A DNA stretch of 64,000 nt from positions 496,001 through 560,000 of the forward strand of contig JALHMB010000002.1 in the NCBI GenBank assembly GCA_022844275.1, given 5' to 3'. The notes beneath the pieces were generated by a model that did no database searches, was not told where the DNA came from, and was given only the letters and a program-made list of their open reading frames with translations. Shown here one piece after another: positions 55,116 through 62,927 of the stretch. The stretch comes from Hyphomicrobiaceae bacterium. GTDB taxonomy: Bacteria > Pseudomonadota > Alphaproteobacteria > Rhizobiales > Hyphomicrobiaceae. Made by a program: the position numbers and the translations under genes. Each line of letters begins with the position of its first letter. Within the stretch, counting starts at the first letter, position 1.

Positions 55116-55492
55116 CTGAGACCTCGCACGAGCGCCATGCCGAGAAGGAGCGCGGCAACGGATAGAATGAACGACAGTGCTACGTACAAGAAGAGTGCCG
55201 GGAGTTGACCGCGCTCGTAGAGAACCCAGACATCGAGTGAAAAAGCCGAGAAGGTCGTGAACCCGCCGAGAATGCCCGTCGCCAGGAACGTCCGCCAGGC
55301 GACTGATGAAGCGCCGCTGAAAGGCATGAGTGTTTCGACCACAATGCCCATAAGCAGCGACCCAACCACGTTCACCGTGAACGTCGCCCACGGAAAAGTA
55401 GAGCCGAGCCACGCCAGCATCGAGACATTAACGAGATGGCGGGCGCCGGCGCCGAGCGCGCCACCGACCGCCGCGAGCAGCAGGAGCCGCAT
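55112..55492 (-). CDS. crcB: Fluoride ion exporter CrcB/Fluc
   Basis: Fluc is a dimeric fluoride channel that lowers cytoplasmic F-. The 126-residue product has four membrane segments and the signature GALGAGARHLVNV, FTVNVVGSLLMGIVVE, and GGFTTFSAFSLD with the phenylalanine box. Length is typical. It is coupled by ATGA overlap to the downstream pseudouridine synthase gene. No fluoride riboswitch was recognised in the 60 bases upstream. Confidence 0.96.
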   Translation of the reverse strand: MRLLLLAAVGGALGAGARHLVNVSMLAWLGSTFPWATFTVNVVGSLLMGIVVETLMPFSGASSVAWRTFLATGILGGFTTFSAFSLDVWVLYERGQLPALFLYVALSFILSVAALLLGMALVRGLR

Positions 55493-55700
55493 GGCAGGCA
55501 GAGCCTCATTTTCAGGTGCGTTGGCACCCTCTTAGCGTGTTCGCACGGCTCTGTCGCGCGGCGCCGCGTTCAGCATAAGCCGTTTCCGGCACATTCCTTA
55601 ACTTGACACCGGGTTGGGCCGCAGGGAATGTCCCGCCCAAATCATAGGTGCATGGCTCCAGCGGGGGCCGTGCGGCCCATTGAAGGATGCTCGCCGAGGC

Positions 55701-56654
55701 ATGGCCACATATCTGGACTTCGAGAAGCCTATTGCCGAGCTGGAGACCCGGGTCGCGGAGCTGCGCGCGCTGACCACGGACGACGAGAGCACGGCGATCA
55801 GCGATGAGATCAGCAAGCTCGAGGGGCGCGCCACTCAGCTTCTCGCCGAGACCTACAGCGGGCTCAATCCCTGGCAGAAGACCACTGTCGCGCGCCATCC
55901 CGACCGCCCGCACTGTCTCGACTATATCGAGCAGCTCATCGAGAGCTTCACCCCGCTCGCGGGCGATCGCTACTTTTCCGAAGATGCCGCAATCATGGGG
56001 GGCATCGGCAAATTCCGCGGGCGCTCCGTGATGGTGATCGGCCACGAGAAGGGCCACGACACGGAGACGCGCATCAAGCACAACTTCGGCATGGCGCGCC
56101 CCGAGGGTTACCGCAAGGCCGTGCGCCTCATGGATATGGCGGAGCGCTTCGCGCTTCCCGTCGTCTCACTCGTCGACACGGCGGGCGCCTATCCGGGCGT
56201 CGGCGCCGAGGAGCGTGGGCAGGCCGAGGCGATTGCGCGTTCGACGGACCGCTGCCTCTCGCTTGGCGTGCCCATGATCGCCGTCGTGATCGGCGAAGGC
56301 GGCTCGGGTGGTGCCATCGCGATTGCGAGCGCCAACCGCATTCTCATGCTCGAGCACGCCGTCTACACGGTGGCATCGCCGGAGGCCGCGGCCTCCATCC
56401 TCTGGCGGGATTCGACACGCGCGGTCGATGCGGCGACCAGCATGAAGATTACCGCGCAGGATCTCTACGAGCTCAAAGTCATCGACGAGATCGTGACCGA
56501 GCCGGTTGGGGGTGCGCATCGCGACAAGGAAGGCGCCGTGCGCCGCGCCGGCGATGCTATCGCCAAGTCGCTCGCCGCATTCGACAAGATGTCGCCGGAC
56601 GAACTCCGAAAGCAGCGGCAGGATCGCTTCCTCAATATTGGACGGTCTCTGTAG
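55701..56654 (+). CDS. accA: Acetyl-CoA carboxylase carboxyltransferase subunit alpha
   Basis: AccA with AccD transfers CO2 from biotin to acetyl-CoA, giving malonyl-CoA for fatty acids. The 317-residue product starts at the ATG at 55701 with YLDFEKPIAELETRVAEL, then VARHPDRPHCLDYIE, FGMARPEGYRKAVRLMDMAERF, VSLVDTAGAYPGVGAEERGQAEAIARS, VVIGEGGSGGAIAIASANRILMLEHAVYTVASPEAAASILW. All are family hallmarks. The upstream frame is non-conserved leader. A GC-rich repeat follows. Confidence 0.97.
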   Translation: MATYLDFEKPIAELETRVAELRALTTDDESTAISDEISKLEGRATQLLAETYSGLNPWQKTTVARHPDRPHCLDYIEQLIESFTPLAGDRYFSEDAAIMGGIGKFRGRSVMVIGHEKGHDTETRIKHNFGMARPEGYRKAVRLMDMAERFALPVVSLVDTAGAYPGVGAEERGQAEAIARSTDRCLSLGVPMIAVVIGEGGSGGAIAIASANRILMLEHAVYTVASPEAAASILWRDSTRAVDAATSMKITAQDLYELKVIDEIVTEPVGGAHRDKEGAVRRAGDAIAKSLAAFDKMSPDELRKQRQDRFLNIGRSL

Positions 56655-56659
56655 TTCCC

Positions 56660-56840
56660 GCCTGCGGCGCGACGAGGGCCAGCCCTCCTGGTTTCTCGGG
56701 GCGCGCCTTCGGCGCGACGAGGGACACCCTCCCGGACCCACCAGCCTCTGTGACGAAGTCCCTTTCGGCGAACTCCCAGTCGATAAAAGACGGGGGTTCG
56801 GGGGGTGCCCCCCGATCGGGGCGTGGGGCCGAGGCCCCAC
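56660..56840. repeat. Dispersed GC-rich palindromic repeat, copy 2, with an internal direct repeat
   Basis: GCCTGCGGCGCGACGAGGG (from 56660) recurs as GCCTTCGGCGCGACGAGGG (from 56705). Further on, ATAAAAGACGGGGGTTC and GGGGGGTGCCCCCC (56783-56813), then GGGGCCGAGGCCCC, form hairpins. Both the GGCGCGA part and the AAAAGACGGGGG part match the region at 25356-25440 in reverse orientation. It lies between convergent genes. Confidence 0.7.
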
Positions 56841-56861
56841 TCGCGCTGAAAGCGCGATCCC

Positions 56862-57371
56862 CTAAGCCTCTGGCCGCCCAGCCATCATACGCAGCGGTGT
56901 GTAGACGAGCACGGTCTCGCCGCGCTGATTGACGACGGTGTTCCGCGTGCGGACGAGGCCGCGACCGCCTTTTGATGCCGCGCGCTGTTCGATGACTTCG
57001 ATCTCGCAGTGGATGGTGTCGCCGGCGAAGGTTGGGCCTTTGACGTCGAGTTCCATGTGGAGGAAGGCGAGGCCGGTGCCTTGAATGGTGCCGAGCATCG
57101 TCATGCCTTCGGCAATCGCATAGACCAAGGCGCCCGGCGCGACGCGGCCCTGGATAGCCGAGTGGTGCTTCACGAACTCCATGTCCGTGAAGAGCACTTC
57201 GAGGAAACCGGTGCAGGAGATGAAATTGACGATATCGGTCTCGGTGATCGTGCGGCCGAAGGTTTTGTACTTCGCGCCGACCGGCATTTCCTGCCAGTAG
57301 AGGCCTTGGCCCAGCAGTCTCATAGCGTTCTCCACGTCTACGTCGCCTACGGTACTTGCCGTGTCGGCCAC
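56862..57371 (-). CDS. MaoC-like hotdog-fold dehydratase
   Basis: A 169-residue hotdog-fold protein of the MaoC/enoyl-hydratase type. Segments are PVGAKYKTFGRTITETDIVNFISCTG, RVAPGALVYAIAEGMTMLGT, GLAFLHMELDVKGPTFAGDTIH. The conserved D/H pair of R-hydratases is only partly kept: D in TDIVNF is present, but the FxxxxxxxxPIHxD His is not (FTDMEFVKHHSAIQG here). A later start at 57323 is possible. The substrate is unknown; an acyl-CoA hydratase or binding role is likely. It lies 32 bases downstream of the YifB gene. Confidence 0.82.
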   Translation of the reverse strand: MADTASTVGDVDVENAMRLLGQGLYWQEMPVGAKYKTFGRTITETDIVNFISCTGFLEVLFTDMEFVKHHSAIQGRVAPGALVYAIAEGMTMLGTIQGTGLAFLHMELDVKGPTFAGDTIHCEIEVIEQRAASKGGRGLVRTRNTVVNQRGETVLVYTPLRMMAGRPEA

Positions 57372-57403
57372 GAAATCTCAAGCCGCGCGCTCCGCGCGGT
57401 TTG

Positions 57404-58933
57404 TCACGCGGCGCGCTCCGCGCGCATAGCCTCACCGCGGTAGCTGAGGGCCTCGGCGATGTGGGGGCGCGCAACGCTTTCCGCGCCGTCTAGGTCGGCG
57501 ATTGTGCGCGCGACCTTGAGCGTGCGGTGAAAGCCGCGGGCGGAAAGGCCCATGGCCTCGGCCGCGGAGCGGAGCAATGCGAGACCGCGTTCGTCTGGCG
57601 TGGCGATCTCATCTAGCAGGCGGCCGGAGCAATCGGCGTTCGTGCGCACGCGCTGCGCGCCGAGGCGCATGAAGCGATCGCGTTGGCGCGTGCGTGCCGC
57701 GGCGACCCGCATTCGGACCTCGGCGCTACCCTCGCTCGGTGCCGGCAGGACGAGATCGGCGGCGGAGACCGGTCCCAATTCGATCTGCATGTCGATGCGG
57801 TCGAGAAAAGGACCGGACACGCGGGCCTGGTAGTCGTCCGCGCAACGCGGGCCGCGTTTGCAGGTCGTGCCAGGACCGCCGCCACCGCACTTGCACGGGT
57901 TCATGGCGGCGACGAGCTGGAAACGCGACGGGTAGGTGATGCGGTGGTTGGCGCGTGCGATGACGGTTTCGCCGGTTTCGAGCGGCTGGCGCAGAGCGTC
58001 GAGCACATTGGGCTGGAATTCGGGAAGCTCGTCGAGAAAGAGCACGCCGAGGTGCGCGAGCGAGACCTCTCCCGGACGCGCACGCATACCCCCGCCCACA
58101 AGGGCGGCCATACTCGCGGAGTGGTGCGGTGCGCGGAAAGGCCGCGAGCGCGCGATGCGCCCTTCGCCGAGTTCGCCGGCGAGGCTCTTGATCATCGAGA
58201 CTTCGAGCATCTCTGCTGGTTCGAGGGGCGGCAGGATCGAGGGCAGGCGGGCCGCCAGCATCGACTTTCCCGACCCCGGCGGACCGACCATCAAGAGGTT
58301 GTGTCCGCCGGCGGCAGCCACTTCGAGTGCGCGTCGCGCGCTCTCCTGACCTTTGACGTCGGCGAGGTCGAGCATGGTGTCGGGGCCGGCGGGGCCACCC
58401 GGCTCGGGGCGGGCCATGACCTGCGTGCCCTTGAAGTGATTGACCAGCGAGAGGAGGTGTGGCGCCGCGAGGATGGCCATGTCCTCCGCTGCCCAGGCTG
58501 CCTCGGCACCGCAGGCAGCGGGGCAGATGAGGCCTTTGCCGAGCGCATTGGCACCGATCGCTGCAGGAAGGGCACCCGGCACGGCGCGGATGGATCCGTC
58601 GAGCGCAAGCTCGCCCACGGCCGCATACCCTTCGACGGCATCGGGTGCGATGGCGCCGGTCGCCACCATCAACGCAAGCGCGATGGCGAGATCAAAGTGG
58701 CTGCCTTCCTTGGGCAGGTCGGCAGGCGCGAGATTGACCGTGATGTGCCGGAAGGGGAGCGCGAGCCCGACGGCGTGGAGCGCGTTGCGCACGCGCTCAC
58801 GGCTCTCGGCTACGGCCTTGTCCGGCAGGCCGACGATCGCGAAGACGTGCCGGCCGCCGCTGATCCGGACCTGCACCTCGACGGGACGCGCCTCGATTCC
58901 GACGAACGCGAGCGTAGAGATTTGCCCGTACAT
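57404..58933 (-). CDS. YifB/ComM family Mg-chelatase-like AAA ATPase
   Basis: A 509-residue protein. The N-terminal ChlI-like domain reads FVGIEARPVEVQVRISGGRHVFAIVGLPDKAVAESRERV. The AAA core has Walker A in LLMVGPPGSGKSMLAARLPSILP, Walker B in GVLFLDELPEFQPNVLDALRQPLETG, and VAAMNPCKCG. A zinc-type cysteine cluster (CKCGGGGPGTTCKRGPRC) follows, then the C-terminal helical domain. ComM is a helicase that extends recombination during transformation, so a role in DNA integration is plausible. It is upstream of the MaoC gene. Confidence 0.94.
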   Translation of the reverse strand: MYGQISTLAFVGIEARPVEVQVRISGGRHVFAIVGLPDKAVAESRERVRNALHAVGLALPFRHITVNLAPADLPKEGSHFDLAIALALMVATGAIAPDAVEGYAAVGELALDGSIRAVPGALPAAIGANALGKGLICPAACGAEAAWAAEDMAILAAPHLLSLVNHFKGTQVMARPEPGGPAGPDTMLDLADVKGQESARRALEVAAAGGHNLLMVGPPGSGKSMLAARLPSILPPLEPAEMLEVSMIKSLAGELGEGRIARSRPFRAPHHSASMAALVGGGMRARPGEVSLAHLGVLFLDELPEFQPNVLDALRQPLETGETVIARANHRITYPSRFQLVAAMNPCKCGGGGPGTTCKRGPRCADDYQARVSGPFLDRIDMQIELGPVSAADLVLPAPSEGSAEVRMRVAAARTRQRDRFMRLGAQRVRTNADCSGRLLDEIATPDERGLALLRSAAEAMGLSARGFHRTLKVARTIADLDGAESVARPHIAEALSYRGEAMRAERAA

Positions 58934-59051
58934 GACGCCCCCGAATGCCGCGGCACCTGCCGCGGTATCAATGGCAGCAGGCTATTCGAGGCGACGGCTG
59001 TGCGCAAGAACAATATGAGAACATATCCACCGCGCACGCAGTAGAGTGCCC

Positions 59052-60140
59052 TCAATAGCCTTCCTTGATCAGCGGGAAGGGGCTGTCGAAGCCGCGGCGC
59101 GAAAGAGGCGTGGCAGCGGCGAGGAAGCTGCGGTCGAGCTGCTTGAAGCTCGTGAGGCCGAGAAGTCCGAGCACACGGCGCGTTTCATCCTCGAGAAGTT
59201 CGAGTGCGCTCATCACACCAGCCTCGCCACCTGCCGCGAGCGCCAGGCCCTGCAGCCGGCCGATCCCAACGGCGTCAGCGCCGAGAGCGATGGCCTTCAC
59301 GATGTCCGTGCCGCGATAGAAGCCGCCGTCCACGACGATATGGCACTTGCCTTTCACGGCATCGACGACCTCGGGAAGATCGGCAATGCTGCCGCGACCA
59401 TGATCGAGCTGACGACCGCCGTGGTTCGACACATAGACGACGTCTACGCCGTGATCGACGGCGATGCGGGCGTCCTCGGCCGTAGCAATGCCCTTGATGA
59501 TCATCGGGATCGGGCACTTCTTGCGGATGCGTGCGATGTCGACCCAGGTGAAAGCCTGCTGGAAGGGATCGCCCACGCCTGAGCTGCCCGATGCACGCCG
59601 CGCCGTCGGCTTGTAACGCTTGGCGATATCGCGCTCGCGGCGACCGTAATAGTCGAGGTCGACCGTCAGGCAGAGACCGGCATAGCCGTTTGCGACCGCG
59701 GCGGCGACACGCTCGTCGACCCAGGCGGCATCACCGCGGATATAGAGCTGGAAGAGCTTTGGATAGCCCGGCGCGGCGGCAGCGACTTCTTCGAGGCCCG
59801 GCTTGCAGACCGAGCTCAGCATGTGAAGCACGCCGAAGGCCGCGGCGGCCCTAGTCGGCGCGATGCCACCAGCTGCATGAAGATCCTGAAGCGAGCCGAT
59901 CGGCGCGAGAATCACTGGTAGGCGTAGCTTATGTCCGAGGAATGTGGTCGAGAGATCGACATTCGAGACATCGCGCAGAACGCGCGGGCGGAAGGCGATC
60001 TCCTCCAGAGCCAGGCGATTTCGCTCGAGCGTCGTCTCGGTGTCGGCCCCGCCCATGAGATAGTCCCACGTCTCTTTTGAGAGCGCCTCGCGTGCCGGCT
60101 TGACCAGCTCGTGCAGGACTTCGATGGACGGCGTACTCAT
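59052..60140 (-). CDS. FMN-dependent alpha-hydroxy-acid dehydrogenase (L-lactate dehydrogenase-like)
   Basis: A 362-residue TIM-barrel flavoenzyme that oxidises L-2-hydroxy acids. Motifs are WDYLMGGADTETT, FLGHKLRLPVILAPIGSLQDLHAAGG, LTVDLDYYGRRERD, PMIIKGIATAEDAR, the catalytic VYVSNHGGRQLDHGRG, and VDGGFYRGTDIVKAIALGADAVGIGR. The ATG at 60140 has GGGAGG upstream. It resembles the lactate/mandelate/glycolate oxidase family; the exact acid is unknown, and LldD is one candidate. It is probably monocistronic. Confidence 0.91.
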   Translation of the reverse strand: MSTPSIEVLHELVKPAREALSKETWDYLMGGADTETTLERNRLALEEIAFRPRVLRDVSNVDLSTTFLGHKLRLPVILAPIGSLQDLHAAGGIAPTRAAAAFGVLHMLSSVCKPGLEEVAAAAPGYPKLFQLYIRGDAAWVDERVAAAVANGYAGLCLTVDLDYYGRRERDIAKRYKPTARRASGSSGVGDPFQQAFTWVDIARIRKKCPIPMIIKGIATAEDARIAVDHGVDVVYVSNHGGRQLDHGRGSIADLPEVVDAVKGKCHIVVDGGFYRGTDIVKAIALGADAVGIGRLQGLALAAGGEAGVMSALELLEDETRRVLGLLGLTSFKQLDRSFLAAATPLSRRGFDSPFPLIKEGY

Positions 60141-60261
60141 GGTTCCTCCCGTGGTTTCGTCGTTGTTGAATGCGGCACGCCGCAAGGGCGGCCCTGCTAT
60201 GGGGGTGTAGCGGGTCGAGGCGCTCCGTTCCAGCGGCGCGGGAGCAAGGCAGGGCAACATA

Positions 60262-60296
60262 AAAGCCGCACCGGGAGGTGATCCCGATGCGGCTTT
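60262..60296. terminator. Terminator hairpin between the hydroxy-acid dehydrogenase and the small secreted gene
   Basis: AAAGCCGCA-C-CGGGA and TCCCG-A-TGCGGCTTT pair over 14 positions around GGTGA. Read on the minus strand it follows the small secreted gene (stop at 60347) and ends in GGCTTTTATG, so it most likely terminates that gene. Confidence 0.8.
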
Positions 60297-60346
60297 GAAT
60301 TGAGCCGCGCGTCTCAGCTTTGCGCCGACGCGCCGTCGCCCGGCAA

Positions 60347-60547
60347 TCAGCCCTTCTTCGGCTCAGCCTTCTTGGCCGGAGCCTTCTTCTTTGCGGTCTT
60401 CTTCGCGGGCTTCTTGTCCTGGACCTGCGTCACGTCGGACTGAGAGACGCCGGCGACCGAAGAGAGGACGGGAGCAGACGCAGCCGGCAGCGCCGAAGCG
60501 ATGGCGACAAGACCAGCCGTACCAAGAGCAGCAAGCAGACGAGTCAT
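60347..60547 (-). CDS. Small secreted protein with Lys/Ala-rich tail
   Basis: A 66-residue protein: a signal peptide (LLAALGTAGLVAIASALPAASA) followed by APVLSSVAGVSQSDVTQVQD and a tail KKPAKKTAKKKAPAKKAEPKKG. The tail has the (K-K-x-A/P) repeat of histone-H1-like segments. A terminator lies just downstream. It may bind periplasmic polyanions or the envelope, which is speculative. No family is recognised. Confidence 0.75.
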   Translation of the reverse strand: MTRLLAALGTAGLVAIASALPAASAPVLSSVAGVSQSDVTQVQDKKPAKKTAKKKAPAKKAEPKKG

Positions 60548-60827
60548 GGAGTCCTACAGAGACAGTTCCAAGTTTGTGCGCGCATCCCCATGCGTGACAT
60601 CAACCGCTCTACATGCGCTTACGCGTGACCTGCAAGCACAAATCGCCGTTAATACTTATATAGAATGCCGCAATCAATAGAAATTCATGTAAGACATGCA
60701 CTAGACAAGTAAAAACCCTGAGCTTTGTTGTCGAATATTCATTCCGGGCGCCCGACTCGGGAGCGATCTGGCGCCGCAGATGAATATCTATTTAGTTCTG
60801 GAAGTAGTCGGACACGTTCGGCTGCGA

Positions 60828-62657
60828 CTACATGTCCGCCGTCATCGGGCGCTTGGGATCATAGGTCTGCGGTGGGTCGCCGAGGACCGTGCCGCCTGCT
60901 CGCCTTTCGAGGGCGAGCGCACGGCCGGCACCAGGAAGCAGGCGGGGTGACTGCCCGACATTGAGGATCGCGGCTTCCGGCATCGTCTCGCGCAGCGCTG
61001 CCAGAAGGTCCGCGCGCGCGCTCTCGTCGAGTGCGGTCATGGCATCGTCGAGAATGATGACGTCGGGACGGTGCAGCAGCAGGCGCGCGAAGGCGACGCG
61101 CTGGCGCTCACCCGCCGAAAGGTGCTGATCCCATCGGCCGGTGTCGTCCAGCATTTCAGTAAGATGGGCGAGGCCGGCGCCGTCCAGCGCCGCAGTAATC
61201 TCGGCACTTGAGGGTGGCGCGCCGTCGGCCGGATAGATCAGCGCCTCGCGCAGCGTGGCGAGCGGCAGATAGCCCTGCTGCGGCGCGATCATGATCCGCG
61301 CCTTCTCGCCGAGACGGACAGTGCCGTGACCTCCGCGCCAGAGGCCGGCGATGGCGCGCACGATGGCCGTCTTGCCGGAGCTCGTGTCGCCCGAGATCGA
61401 AAGCGATGTTGCCGGCGGCACCATCAGATCGGCGCGGGCCACGAGCGGCCGGCCACCGGGATCATGCACGGCGAGCCCATCGAGTGCGAGGCCCTCGCTC
61501 GGTGAGGGCGAGATCGCGATGCCGCGCGGTCCCTCGGCGTGCCGGCGGTCTATATCCTCGCAGGCATCGACCATGTCCATGACGCGGCGCGCGGAGGCGT
61601 ACCACTCGGCAATGCGGTTGAAGTTGTCGACCACCCAGGAGATGGCCATCTGCACCTGCGAGAAAGCGGCCGCAAGCTGCGTCACCTCGCCGAGCGTCAG
61701 TTCGCCCTGGAGATACTTGGGCGCCGCGAAGAGCAGGGGCACGACCGGCGTCATAGGTCCGATGGAGTTCGTGATCCAGGTGAGCCTGCCGTGCTGCTGG
61801 ACGATGCGTAGCCAGCGCTGGACGACCGTCTCGTAGATGCGCGCGAGTATTCGCCGCTCGCTCTGCTCACCGCCCATCATGGCGATGCTCTCGGCATTGT
61901 CGCGGAGGCGCATGAGCGCGAAGCGAAAGTCGCCTTCCGCCTCGTTCTTGCGCCCGACCGAGCCGACGAGACGGCGGCCGACCCACATGGTGAGCAGCGA
62001 GCCGATGACACCATAGGCGACCGCCAGCAGAACCATGTAGGCTGGTATGTAGAACTGATTGTTGCCGATGGTCAGAGTGTACGCGCCGCCGACGGACCAG
62101 AGAATGGAGATGAACGCGGCCGCCGAGATGATGGCCGTGACGAGGCCGATGCCGAGATCAACGAGGGGTTCGCTCGCCCAGCGCGAGTCGTCGGCAATGC
62201 GGTACTCGGGGTTGGCTGGCTGCGTGCCGGATTGGGCGAGATGATAGAAACGCCGACGGCCGAGCCAGCGCGAGACGACCTCGCCGACGATCCAGGCGCG
62301 CCAATGCACCTGCAGGCGCTCCCGCGTCAGTACGATGCCGACGCCAATGGCAGCCATCGACGCGATGATGGCGAAAAAGACGAGCACCGACTCCCAGAGC
62401 GCGAGCGCGTCGCGGGCATCGAGCGCGTCGAAGAACCACCGCGTCCAATGATTGAGCGCGACCGTGGCCGTGGTGCTGAGCAGGAGGCAGATACCGAGCG
62501 CGGCGGTCAGGCCCCAGGCGCGGCGCGCGCCCTCGCCCTGCCAGAAGCCGGTCGCAAAGCGACCGAAGGCGCGGATGACGCGCCAGTTCAGGTCGAGGTT
62601 CGGCGCGGCCGGCGCGGAACTGGATGCGTCGGGAGTGTCGCCGCTGGACGCCGTCAT
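60828..62657 (-). CDS. ABC transporter, fused permease-ATPase (SbmA/YddA type)
   Basis: A 609-residue fusion. The N-terminal ABC_membrane_2-type domain has about six membrane segments (LTAALGICLLLSTTATVAL, VLVFFAIIASMAAIGVGIVL, and others) with WRAWIVGEVVSRWLGRRRFYHLAQSG, typical of the SbmA/YddA and peroxisomal-type group. The ATPase has Walker A SGDTSSGKT, signature LSAGERQRVAFARLLL and Walker B VIILDDAMTALD. The Walker B Glu is Asp, and the H-loop reads NVGQSP where SVGHR is usual, so hydrolysis may be altered. Substrate is unknown; B12 or peptide import is one possibility for relatives. Confidence 0.88.
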   Translation of the reverse strand: MTASSGDTPDASSSAPAAPNLDLNWRVIRAFGRFATGFWQGEGARRAWGLTAALGICLLLSTTATVALNHWTRWFFDALDARDALALWESVLVFFAIIASMAAIGVGIVLTRERLQVHWRAWIVGEVVSRWLGRRRFYHLAQSGTQPANPEYRIADDSRWASEPLVDLGIGLVTAIISAAAFISILWSVGGAYTLTIGNNQFYIPAYMVLLAVAYGVIGSLLTMWVGRRLVGSVGRKNEAEGDFRFALMRLRDNAESIAMMGGEQSERRILARIYETVVQRWLRIVQQHGRLTWITNSIGPMTPVVPLLFAAPKYLQGELTLGEVTQLAAAFSQVQMAISWVVDNFNRIAEWYASARRVMDMVDACEDIDRRHAEGPRGIAISPSPSEGLALDGLAVHDPGGRPLVARADLMVPPATSLSISGDTSSGKTAIVRAIAGLWRGGHGTVRLGEKARIMIAPQQGYLPLATLREALIYPADGAPPSSAEITAALDGAGLAHLTEMLDDTGRWDQHLSAGERQRVAFARLLLHRPDVIILDDAMTALDESARADLLAALRETMPEAAILNVGQSPRLLPGAGRALALERRAGGTVLGDPPQTYDPKRPMTADM

Positions 62658-62927
62658 TTGGGGATGCCCGTTCGTCCCTTGTGTGCCCTGCCGGGCGCCT
62701 CTAATGCGGAACTGGGAGACGATGCGGCAGTGATGCTGCGTCCCAGCCTATTGGATCGTCGTTCAACCCAGGTGTCACGCGCCCGGCGTTCGGCGTGACG
62801 TCGGCTGGTGCTCGTTGGAAGTTCAGGGTGCCGCCTTCACGAGCCCGTGAAGTGTAATGGCCGACCGTGGCAAAAGCGAGGGCGCTGCTTTCGCAGCGCA
62901 GCATAGGTTGCCGCGCCAGCGCGCGGG

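Noticed and set aside
54096-55208. 370-residue open frame opposite the pseudouridine synthase
   Set aside because: Antisense shadow of an S4/PSUS gene; no conserved motif.
55493-55560. Possible fluoride riboswitch upstream of crcB
   Set aside because: The conserved fluoride-aptamer core could not be found in the short upstream segment.
57683-59044. 453-residue open frame opposite the YifB/ComM gene
   Set aside because: Shadow frame of a conserved ATPase gene; no recognisable domain or ribosome site.
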